Below the pieces are notes generated by a model. That model was given only the letters and a program-made list of their open reading frames with translations, was not told the origin of the DNA and did not search any database. This document shows, one piece after another, positions 8,416 through 13,819 of a DNA stretch of 14,868 nucleotides. Numbering within the stretch: the stretch's first letter is position 1; each line of letters opens with the position of its first letter. The position numbers and the translations under genes are program-made. This DNA is from an uncultured Bacteroidota bacterium (GTDB lineage Bacteria > Bacteroidota > Bacteroidia > Chitinophagales > S012-47), in NCBI GenBank assembly GCA_913062655.1, contig CAJXXO010000031.1, forward strand, positions 1-14,868. Reading direction: 5' to 3'.

Positions 8416-9699
8416 TTAGTTCAGCATAGGCTCGAAGTACCAGATGTTCCATACCCCACCACGATTTGAGCGGAAGTAAACCCTCTTACCATCTGCAGAC
8501 CAACAAGGGCTATCGTCCCAGCTACCATTGGTCGTAAGCTGCGTTTTACCGGTACCATCAGCACGCATCATCCAAATATCATAGTTGTTGTTGCCCCTGG
8601 AGTCTTTTCCTTGATTGGAGGCAAAGACAACATATTTTCCGTCAGGTGACCATTTAGGCTGAATGCAAGAGTAGTCCAGGTTTTGGGTCATTTGGGTTTC
8701 CCCGCTGCCATCTGTTCCCATCATCCAAAGCTGTACAGGATTGAAGGTGCCACCACTTCCCTCATACTCTACACTTCTGTCCGTACGGGTAAACAAGATT
8801 TTTTCTCCATTTGGCGACACATGTGGAAAGGAGCCTTCTCGCAACTGTGTTGGCAAGGTACCGGAGGGAGAAACGGTCCAAATCTGAGGCTCATACGCAC
8901 CATTGGGTAACGAAGTATAGGCCATGAGTTCATTGCCCGGAAACAAGGAAACGCCAAAATCTTCTGCGCTGGTATTGGTAATAGAAGTTAAACCGCCACC
9001 ACCATTAGCACTCACGCGCCAGATGGTGGGATTGGGATTAATGCGATTAGAACTAAAGAAGATGTATTTGCCATCGTCCGTAAAGGTAGGGTAGAGGTCT
9101 ATGTTATTACCAAACGTAATGCGTGTGCGACCAATACCACCAATAGGCTGTTTCCATAGGTTAGAGAAGGAAACGTTACCTTCCTCCAAAAACATGCTGT
9201 AAACCATAGCGTCACCGGCAGGCGACAGCACTGGCTCACCAATTTGAGTCTTTGGATCTTCGTTGGCCGTTACTTTGGTCACACTTTTAACATTCGGAGA
9301 GCGTTCGATTATCTCCAGGTAAGCTACGGAGCGCTTTACGGTCCGCTGCAGTTTGACTCCTTTATTAGTTTGCAGTGGCTCATAAGTGACCAGCTCGATT
9401 TCTACCGTCTCTTTCTTCTTCAGGTTGATAGCATAATTTACCTTGTCCTTGGGTTTGTGGGTAATTACTACGGTCGTATCCAGAAAGCCCTCTTTTTTTA
9501 GCGTAAAACGAGGGTCTACTGAGCCTTTGAATTTCAGTTTGGTCTGATAGGGCGTTGATCCTATTTCCTGGTTGTTCTGGTAGACTTTTGCCTCGCCCGG
9601 GGTCGAGGATAAGGTAATTTCCTTAGAAGGAGAACAGGCGGTCCATAAGGCAACGAAAGCGATCAAGGCAAGCCGCCATGATTGATTACATAGTTTCAT
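8416..9699 (-). CDS. PEGA-domain, TolB-like WD40 (PD40) beta-propeller lipoprotein
   Basis: ATG at 9699 gives 427 residues; an upstream in-frame TTG at 9729 would add 10 residues but would spoil the signal sequence. Residues 1-22 (MKLCNQSWRLALIAFVALW then TAC) form a lipoprotein signal with lipidated Cys22. Residues about 27-78 are a PEGA domain ('ITLSSTPGEAKVYQNNQEIG', 'TPYQTKL', 'KKEGF'), a carbohydrate- or surface-layer-associated fold. The rest holds PD40/TolB-type blades: 'YPTFTDDGKYIFFSSNR', 'FPHVSPNGEKILFTRTD', 'QPKWSPDGKYVVFASNQG' and 'SPCWSADGKRVYFRSNRGG', each followed by an 'IWxxxxxG' strand. It is not TolB itself: it lacks the TolB N-terminal domain and has no tol-pal neighbours. 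It is probably an outer-membrane or periplasmic scaffold. It has its own candidate promoter (9752-9759) and a terminator just downstream. Confidence 0.92.
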   Translation of the reverse strand: MKLCNQSWRLALIAFVALWTACSPSKEITLSSTPGEAKVYQNNQEIGSTPYQTKLKFKGSVDPRFTLKKEGFLDTTVVITHKPKDKVNYAINLKKKETVEIELVTYEPLQTNKGVKLQRTVKRSVAYLEIIERSPNVKSVTKVTANEDPKTQIGEPVLSPAGDAMVYSMFLEEGNVSFSNLWKQPIGGIGRTRITFGNNIDLYPTFTDDGKYIFFSSNRINPNPTIWRVSANGGGGLTSITNTSAEDFGVSLFPGNELMAYTSLPNGAYEPQIWTVSPSGTLPTQLREGSFPHVSPNGEKILFTRTDRSVEYEGSGGTFNPVQLWMMGTDGSGETQMTQNLDYSCIQPKWSPDGKYVVFASNQGKDSRGNNNYDIWMMRADGTGKTQLTTNGSWDDSPCWSADGKRVYFRSNRGGVWNIWYFEPMLN

Positions 9700-9751
9700 C
9701 AAAAAAGCAATAAAAGTGAAAGAATCCAAAGATGCGGTAAGGAAGGCGTGT

Positions 9752-9759
9752 CAAATATA
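9752..9759 (-). promoter_or_regulatory. Candidate -7 promoter element for the TolB-like lipoprotein gene
   Basis: Read on the minus strand, this is TATATTTG, a full match to the Bacteroidota -7 consensus TAnnTTTG, 52 bp upstream of the ATG at 9699. The -33 region is T-rich (TTTTTTAG at the end of the upstream gene) but lacks an exact TTTG, so the assignment is moderate. It suggests that the gene is not wholly dependent on transcription from the small lipoprotein gene upstream. Confidence 0.4.
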
Positions 9760-9783
9760 CCAAGATTATGCTAGTGCCCTCTC

Positions 9784-10230
9784 CTAAAAAACCAGTTCGA
9801 CCTGTTCACAATTATTAGCCGTAAAGTTCAGGGTGCCCGAGAAGTATTCGAATCCTGTGTCATCTACTACCCGAAAGGGAAAGGTCAGGTTAGTAGCTAT
9901 CCCCAAGTCTTTCACCACCGTAACGGATCCAGGTGATTCGCACTCAGGTGCACCATTCCAAAATTCAGTCGTAGCAGAAGAACCCACCACTTCCCCGTCT
10001 ACATAGTAGGTGAGAGCCGTTGCCTGATCAGCTTGTAGCGAATCTGCGGTAGTTTCATTGTACCAAAACACCACTTGTCCTTCGTAAGTACACGAACCAT
10101 CATCAAGGGTAGCATCAGGATTAAATGTTACACTGTTGGGGTCCATACAACCCTCCACATCGGTACATCCAGTTGACAGCAGAGATAGGCCGGCTATGAG
10201 TAGGAAGAAAGAAAATAAACGATAAACCAT
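9784..10230 (-). CDS. Small lipoprotein with a 'GC-DPN-DDGSC' cysteine motif
   Basis: ATG at 10230 gives 148 residues; the longer frame would use a TTG at 10245. The signal MVYRLFSFFLLIAGLSLLS then TGC has a lipobox with lipidated Cys22. It is followed by 'GCMDPNSVTFNP' and 'DATLDDGSCTY' (about 27-49). In Bacteroidota this short motif often follows the signal sequence or lies between modules of exported proteins, and the two cysteines (28 and 47) probably form a disulfide. The remaining ~100 residues are predicted all-beta and Ig-like or C2-like ('QVVFWYNETTADSL', 'ALTYYVDGEVVGS', 'FRVVDDTGFEYFSGTLNF', 'NCEQVELVF'), with a second Cys pair possible. No enzymatic motif is seen. It precedes the TolB-like gene by 84 bp on the same strand. 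Confidence 0.88.
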   Translation of the reverse strand: MVYRLFSFFLLIAGLSLLSTGCTDVEGCMDPNSVTFNPDATLDDGSCTYEGQVVFWYNETTADSLQADQATALTYYVDGEVVGSSATTEFWNGAPECESPGSVTVVKDLGIATNLTFPFRVVDDTGFEYFSGTLNFTANNCEQVELVF

Positions 10231-10368
10231 AACTTTTCGCGGCAAGATCAGAAATGGAGCTGCAGTATTCTTAGCATTTAGGTGAATCGCAGTAACTAAT
10301 CTGTGTAGTGCTGACCGGATACGGTTTATTGAAAATAAGCGGATAAAAAAGAAACCATTCCCTTTAAC

Positions 10369-10401
10369 AAAAAAGGGTCACAGCGATAAGCTGCAACCCT
10401 T
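10369..10401 (-). terminator. Intrinsic terminator of tRNA-Leu
   Basis: Arms 10373-10384 and 10390-10401 form a 12-bp stem with two G-U pairs around the 5-nt loop 10385-10389. On the minus strand the stem ends in a run of six T (two of them paired). The stem begins one base after the mature tRNA 3' end, so the terminator almost touches the tRNA. Confidence 0.8.
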
Positions 10402-10402
10402 G

Positions 10403-10488
10403 TACCCGGAGTGGGACTTGAACCCACACGACCCTTACGGGTCACAGGATTTTAAGTCCTGCGTGTCTACCAATTCCACCATCCGGGC
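10403..10488 (-). tRNA. tRNA-Leu (anticodon TAA)
   Basis: An 86-nt class II tRNA. The acceptor stem is 5' GCCCGGA paired with 3' TCCGGGT (first pair G-U), with discriminator A at 10403. The D-arm reads GGTGGAATTGGTAGACAC. The anticodon stem CAGGA/TCCTG encloses loop CTTAAAA, so the anticodon is TAA (10452-10454), reading UUA codons. A long variable arm (GTGACCCGTAAGGGTCGT) and a T-arm with GTTCAAGTC complete the leucine type. CCA is not encoded. The G1-U72 pair is slightly unusual but does not break the fold. Upstream lie two decayed copies of its 5' half; I see no promoter-like element immediately in front of this intact copy. Confidence 0.96.
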
Positions 10489-10497
10489 ATAGTCAGC

Positions 10498-10517
10498 ATT
10501 GGAGAAAATACTCCAAT
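10498..10517. repeat. Perfect hairpin between the tRNA remnants and the intact tRNA
   Basis: ATTGGAG-6 nt-CTCCAAT forms a perfect 7-bp stem with an A/T loop, ending 9 bp before the tRNA 5' end. No T-tract follows on the minus strand, so it would not stop transcription into the tRNA. It could be a structure in the 5' leader that is removed by RNase P. Confidence 0.5.
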
Positions 10518-10523
10518 CTATAT

Positions 10524-10570
10524 CTTTTATTCCGCAGGACTTCCTGCGTGCATTGCCTACCGAATCCGCC
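10524..10570 (-). pseudogene. Decayed tRNA-Leu fragment B (D-arm to anticodon arm)
   Basis: Read on the minus strand, GGCGGATTCGGTAGGC resembles the leucine D-arm (GGTGGAATTGGTAGAC in the intact gene). After a few extra bases it continues as ACGCAGGA-AGTCCTGCGG, which resembles the anticodon arm (ACGCAGGACTTAAAATCCTGTG) with most of the loop lost. What remains is a 7-bp inverted repeat, CGCAGGA-2 nt-TCCTGCG (10533-10548), with no anticodon. No variable arm, T-arm or acceptor 3' strand follows. It is more diverged than fragment A and may come from another leucine isoacceptor. Confidence 0.6.
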
Positions 10571-10586
10571 AGGGGTGGAGAAGGTA

Positions 10587-10615
10587 GGTCTACCCATTCC
10601 ACCATCCGGGCATAG
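10587..10615 (-). pseudogene. Truncated tRNA-Leu fragment A (acceptor 5' strand and D-arm)
   Basis: Positions 10588-10615 match 10465-10492 (5' end of the intact tRNA-Leu plus 4 upstream bases) in 27 of 28 positions. On the minus strand it begins GCCCGGATGGTGGAAT and continues to GGGTAGACC, where similarity stops. It has no anticodon arm. The near-identity shows a recent duplication or strong constraint, unlike fragment B. A full -7 promoter match lies 10 bp upstream of this fragment. Confidence 0.8.
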
Positions 10616-10621
10616 CGGAAG

Positions 10622-10629
10622 CAAAGATA
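10622..10629 (-). promoter_or_regulatory. Candidate -7 element of the tRNA-Leu transcription unit
   Basis: Read on the minus strand, TATCTTTG fully matches TAnnTTTG and ends 10 bp before the first base of fragment A, the right spacing for a start at or near the tRNA 5' end. No exact -33 TTG is seen at the usual spacing. If active, the transcript would pass through fragments A and B before the intact tRNA. Confidence 0.45.
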
Positions 10630-10648
10630 GCACATTCCTAAAGTGTGC
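10630..10648 (-). terminator. Possible weak terminator of the AraC-family gene
   Basis: Arms 10630-10636 and 10642-10648 form a 7-bp stem (one G-U pair, GCACA/TGTGC core) with a 5-nt loop, 32 bp after the AraC stop. On the minus strand it is followed by TATCTTTG, a poor T-tract that is also the candidate tRNA -7 element. A competing perfect 6-bp inverted repeat (CATTCC 10633-10638, GGAATG 10649-10654) overlaps it, so both hairpins cannot form at once. Confidence 0.35.
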
Positions 10649-10679
10649 GGAATGATCCTGTAAAAAGTTCGGATAAAGA

Positions 10680-11609
10680 TTAGGCTAAAAAGTGACGTAA
10701 TTGCTGGGCCTGCCATTGCGTAGGACTCACACCTGCATATTTCCTGAAGGTACGCGAGAAGTAATTCAGACTGCTAAAACCACATTGATAACAAGCTTCC
10801 GTAATAGAGCATTTTTTGTACCGCAACAAGCGCTTGGCCATTTCCACGCGTTCGCGCAAGATGAATTGCACCGGGGTTTCCCCTAGTTCTTGTTTGAAGG
10901 CCCGAAAGAACTGGGCCCGTGACAGGTAGGCTTTCTTAGCCAATTCATCAATAGAGTGCTGTTGCGTCAGGTTTTTTCGGATATAACGGATCACAAAAGC
11001 CAGGCGGTTACGGGTGCTCAGCAAGTCTGTATCGGTCAATAACAGGTGCCGGGCATGCGTCTGCAGCAAGGCGGCAATCAATTCAAAAGTGGTGTTGGCA
11101 GCCCGCAACTGTCGACCATATTGTTGGTTGACCAATACTTGAATAAGTCGGTTCAGGCAGTCCTGAACCGCATCGCTGTTACACAGCCGAAAGTAATCTT
11201 GTGTCCATGTCCATTCACCATCATCCACTTTGGGCTGGAATTCATTTAGCCACTGCACCGTGTCTTCTATAAATCCATCATTGATCTCCAGGGCCAGACA
11301 TTGTGTCGGGGTGTCGTGGGTGGCTTCAGGGAAATCGATGTACATCAATTCGGATGGGGCCATGATCAAACTTTCACCGGGCAAGAAGTCAAAGGAGTGA
11401 TCATTGCGCAGGTGCATCCGCTTTTTACCGGCTATCATGCTGATGAGGGTAGGTGCATCGAATTGCAAATCAAAATCGGCAGCGGGCCTGCTGGTCTCAA
11501 AAACATTTAATACCGCATGGTCGGCAGCATGTGCGGTCTTGTGTTCTACTTCGGTGGTAGGGCGACTAAAAATGCGATGTTTCGCCTTGAGATTTATGGC
11601 ATTCAGCAT
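10680..11609 (-). CDS. AraC/XylS-family transcriptional regulator next to the aldehyde dehydrogenase
   Basis: The protein has 309 residues from ATG 11609, a normal length for the family. The C-terminal third is the double helix-turn-helix domain: first HTH about 219-240 ('SIDELAKKAYLSRAQFFRAF'), second about 268-290 ('SITEACYQCGFSSLNYFSRTF'), ending with the signature 'FRKYAGVSPTQW' (about 288-299). The N-terminal ~130 residues look like a cupin-type ligand-binding fold ('LISMIAGKKRMHLRND', 'FLPGESLIMAPSELMYIDFPEA'). The gene is divergent from the aldehyde dehydrogenase across 200 bp with inverted repeats, so the natural inference is that it controls ALDH-DUF779, activated by an aldehyde or alcohol-derived signal. 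That ligand is not shown by the sequence. Confidence 0.93.
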   Translation of the reverse strand: MLNAINLKAKHRIFSRPTTEVEHKTAHAADHAVLNVFETSRPAADFDLQFDAPTLISMIAGKKRMHLRNDHSFDFLPGESLIMAPSELMYIDFPEATHDTPTQCLALEINDGFIEDTVQWLNEFQPKVDDGEWTWTQDYFRLCNSDAVQDCLNRLIQVLVNQQYGRQLRAANTTFELIAALLQTHARHLLLTDTDLLSTRNRLAFVIRYIRKNLTQQHSIDELAKKAYLSRAQFFRAFKQELGETPVQFILRERVEMAKRLLRYKKCSITEACYQCGFSSLNYFSRTFRKYAGVSPTQWQAQQLRHFLA

Positions 11610-11809
11610 GTACGAATTATTACTATGCGTACAAACTACTCAAAATCACTGAACTATCCATCTGAAATGGACGATTACCCCACATTAATCGGTTAAATAA
11701 TAGTCGCATGGTCCCAATTTGAGACTATTGTGCTAATCGATAAGAATATCGTTACGGCCGTCTACTGCCAGCACCCGCAAATTTGAACCGTTATCAAAAC
11801 GTAAAGCTT
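11610..11809. promoter_or_regulatory. Divergent regulatory region between AraC regulator and aldehyde dehydrogenase
   Basis: The 200-bp region has several symmetric elements: GTACG-13 nt-CGTAC (11610-11632 region, next to the AraC start), TCCAT-5-ATGGA (11657-11671), AATAGTC-17-GACTATT (11699-11729) and CGATA-4-TATCG (11738-11751). Weak promoter-like matches are CAAATTTG at 11778-11785 (+, 7 of 8 to TAnnTTTG, 24 bp before the ALDH ATG) and TGATTTTG at 11641-11648 on the minus strand (7 of 8). No proper -33 element accompanies either. No Shine-Dalgarno is seen before the ALDH start. Confidence 0.5.
11699..11729. repeat. Inverted repeat, candidate AraC-family operator
   Basis: AATAGTC (11699-11705) and GACTATT (11723-11729) are perfect 7-bp arms whose centres are 24 bp apart, a little over two helical turns. 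This places both half-sites on roughly the same DNA face. It lies 80-110 bp upstream of the ALDH start, typical for an activator site. AraC proteins often prefer direct repeats, so the assignment is tentative. Confidence 0.4.
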
Positions 11810-13339
11810 ATGTCAACAGAAACTGCAACTGCTCCGGGTACTGTAGTGACCCGGCCAACTTTCAAGCCCAAGTACGACAACTACATCGGGGGCGAGTTCA
11901 CCCCTCCGGTGGATGGCGCCTACTTTGAGGTAGTAAGTCCTTTAGACGGCAAGGTGTTTACCGAAGTCGCACGAAGCAATCACAAAGACATTGAAAAGGC
12001 CCTTGATGCTGCCCATGCCGCTTTTCCTGCCTGGAGTACAACCTCTGCCACAGAGCGGGCAAATATTTTATTGAAAATTGCCGACCGGGTGGAGGAAAAC
12101 CTGGAATACCTGGCTGCGGTGGAGACCGTAGATAATGGTAAGGCTATCCGCGAGACCATCAACGCTGACCTGGCTTTAGTGGTCGATCACTTCCGCTATT
12201 TTGCCGGTGCTATTCGTGCCGAAGAAGGCTCAATGGCAGAGCTCGATGCTACTACCGTTTCCATCAACGTTAAAGAGCCGATTGGTGTGGTGGCCCAGAT
12301 TATTCCCTGGAACTTCCCACTGCTCATGGCTACCTGGAAAGTAGCGCCCGCACTGGCAGCCGGCTGTTGTACCATTGTTAAGCCAGCCGAGCAGACGCCC
12401 GCTTCTATCATGGTATTGATGGAGTTGATCGGAGACCTGCTGCCGGCAGGGGTACTTAATGTGGTAAATGGCTTCGGTCCGGAAGCAGGAAAGCCTTTGG
12501 CGCAGAGCCCAAGAGTGGATAAGGTGGCCTTCACCGGAGAAACCACTACCGGTCGTCTCATCATGCAATATGCTTCCGAAAACCTGAATCCGGTGACTAT
12601 GGAGTTAGGGGGTAAGTCGCCTAATGTATTCTTCAAGTCAGTGATGGATGCAGATGATGCTTTCCTCGACAAATGTGTAGAGGGGGCGGTAATGTTTGCG
12701 CTAAACCAGGGAGAAGTGTGCACATGCCCTAGTCGTATTTTGGTACAGGAAGATATCTACGAGCCCTTTATGGAGCGTGTCATTGCCCGAACCAAAGCGA
12801 TCAAGCAAGGGAATCCATTGGACAAAGAGACCATGATGGGGGCACAGGCCTCGGCTGACCAGTTTGAAAAAATCCTCAACTACATCGAGATCGGTGTTAA
12901 TGAAGGAGCGGAAGTCCTCACCGGTGGCCGCCCGGCCAGTTTGAATAGCGGGTTGGAAAATGGCTACTACATTGAGCCAACTATCCTGAAAGGGCACAAT
13001 AAAATGCGTGTATTCCAGGAAGAGATCTTCGGACCGGTCACTTCGGTAACTACCTTTAAGACGGTAGAAGAAGCGATCGAGATATCGAATGATACCTTGT
13101 ATGGATTAGGCGCTGGTGTGTGGAGTCGTGATGCGCACGAGTTGTACATGGTGCCTCGTGCGATTCAGGCAGGACGTGTGTGGGTCAACTGTTATCATGC
13201 CTATCCGGCTCATGCACCATTTGGGGGCTACAAAAAGTCCGGCTTCGGGCGGGAAACCCACCTGATGATGCTGAACCATTATCGCCAAAATAAGAACATG
13301 CTTATTTCTTACAGCAAGGATAAGCTAGGATTCTTCTAA
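11810..13339 (+). CDS. aldB: NAD(P)-dependent aldehyde dehydrogenase, AldB/ExaC type
   Basis: ATG 11810 gives 509 residues, close to E. coli AldB; the TTG 27 bp upstream would add 9 residues without family support. The whole chain follows the acetaldehyde-dehydrogenase subfamily: 'YDNYIGGEF' (22-30), 'IIPWNFPLLMATWK' (164-177), 'TIVKPAEQTP' (188-197, cofactor-binding Lys191), 'VAFTGETTTGR' (239-249, nucleotide loop), 'MELGGKSPN' (264-272, general base Glu265), 'FALNQGEVCTCPSR' (296-309, nucleophile Cys304), 'FQEEIFGPV' and the tail 'KNMLISYSKDKLGFF'. Cys306 beside the nucleophile is characteristic of this subgroup. It oxidises an aldehyde, most likely acetaldehyde or other short-chain aldehydes, to the acid in the cytoplasm; the substrate is inferred from the family. 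The symbol is assigned by similarity recalled from the family. It is followed by a strong terminator and then the DUF779 gene, a frequent partner of such ALDHs. Confidence 0.95.
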   Translation: MSTETATAPGTVVTRPTFKPKYDNYIGGEFTPPVDGAYFEVVSPLDGKVFTEVARSNHKDIEKALDAAHAAFPAWSTTSATERANILLKIADRVEENLEYLAAVETVDNGKAIRETINADLALVVDHFRYFAGAIRAEEGSMAELDATTVSINVKEPIGVVAQIIPWNFPLLMATWKVAPALAAGCCTIVKPAEQTPASIMVLMELIGDLLPAGVLNVVNGFGPEAGKPLAQSPRVDKVAFTGETTTGRLIMQYASENLNPVTMELGGKSPNVFFKSVMDADDAFLDKCVEGAVMFALNQGEVCTCPSRILVQEDIYEPFMERVIARTKAIKQGNPLDKETMMGAQASADQFEKILNYIEIGVNEGAEVLTGGRPASLNSGLENGYYIEPTILKGHNKMRVFQEEIFGPVTSVTTFKTVEEAIEISNDTLYGLGAGVWSRDAHELYMVPRAIQAGRVWVNCYHAYPAHAPFGGYKKSGFGRETHLMMLNHYRQNKNMLISYSKDKLGFF

Positions 13340-13365
13340 GCCACCTTTTACACAGTGTTTGATAG

Positions 13366-13396
13366 CCTCCACACCCAGTAGTGTGGGGGTTTTTTT
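13366..13396 (+). terminator. Strong intrinsic terminator between ALDH and DUF779 genes
   Basis: Arms 13366-13374 (CCTCCACAC) and 13381-13389 (GTGTGGGGG) form a 9-bp stem with one G-U pair and a 6-nt loop (CCAGTA), followed by seven T (13390-13396). It begins 27 bp after the ALDH stop and ends 21 bp before the DUF779 start. Confidence 0.85.
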
Positions 13397-13417
13397 CTCA
13401 TCTAAATCCCATGCAAC

Positions 13418-13819
13418 ATGCCGTACCCTAGAATTGAAGCCACCGCAGAGGCACTGGAGCTAATAGCAAAAATTGAAAAAGATCACGGTCCGCTCATGTT
13501 TCACCAAAGCGGAGGATGCTGCGATGGCAGCAGTCCGATGTGCTACCCCAAAGGCGACTTTATCATCGGTGCCTCAGATGTATGGCTGGGCAACATAGCC
13601 GGCCACGATATGTACATGTCGGCAGACCAGTTCGAATACTGGAAGCATACCCACCTAACGCTGGATGTGACTAAGGGGAGAGGGGCCAGCTTTTCACTGG
13701 ATATTCCCTATGGCATGCGCTTCGTGATCAAAAGCCGTTTGTTCACCGAGACAGAGTTGGCCGATTTGACCCCAATTCACCAAGGGCCTAAAGAAGAGGA
13801 TGCTTCCTCACACAATTAA
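13418..13819 (+). CDS. DUF779-family protein, ALDH-associated
   Basis: The protein has 133 residues from ATG 13418. It is a small soluble protein without a signal or membrane segment. The family hallmark is the N-terminal 'MFHQSGGCCDGSSPMCYP' (27-44) with His29, Cys34, Cys35 and Cys42, a likely metal-binding or redox cluster. It is followed by 'DVWLGNIAGHDMYMSADQFEYWKHTHLTLDV' (two segments around 55-85) and 'GRGASFSLDIPYGMRFVIKSRLFTETEL' (about 89-116). DUF779 genes are commonly found beside AldB/ExaC-type aldehyde dehydrogenases. An accessory role for ALDH, such as maturation, metal or redox handling, is inference. Its leader is unusual: an intrinsic terminator ends 21 bp upstream, so expression needs read-through or a promoter inside the ALDH 3' region. 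Its 3' end overlaps the converging Usp gene by 12 bp. Confidence 0.93.
   Translation: MPYPRIEATAEALELIAKIEKDHGPLMFHQSGGCCDGSSPMCYPKGDFIIGASDVWLGNIAGHDMYMSADQFEYWKHTHLTLDVTKGRGASFSLDIPYGMRFVIKSRLFTETELADLTPIHQGPKEEDASSHN

Noticed and set aside
9700..9729. Upstream TTG start extending the TolB-like lipoprotein by 10 residues
   Set aside because: The ATG at 9699 gives a compact lipoprotein signal with Cys22; the extension adds hydrophobic residues before the positively charged part.
10403..10680. tRNA-Leu as an attachment site of an integrated element
   Set aside because: The repeated segment is the tRNA 5' half rather than the usual 3' end, only about 95 bp lie between the copies, and no integrase or mobile gene is present.
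10435..10716. 93-codon minus-strand reading frame across the tRNA-Leu and its fragments
   Set aside because: It translates tRNA sequence; 'ARMVELVDTQDLKS' is the sort of spurious peptide obtained from tRNA-Leu genes, and the similar 'ARMVEWVD' part comes from fragment A.
11783..11809. TTG start extending the aldehyde dehydrogenase by 9 residues
   Set aside because: The ATG at 11810 gives the family length, and the extra residues do not resemble AldB N-termini.
12196..12723. 175-codon reading frame antisense to the aldehyde dehydrogenase
   Set aside because: It lies wholly inside a well-conserved ALDH coding region, is low in complexity (Ser/Ala/Pro-rich) and has no homology that I recognise; it is a codon-bias shadow.
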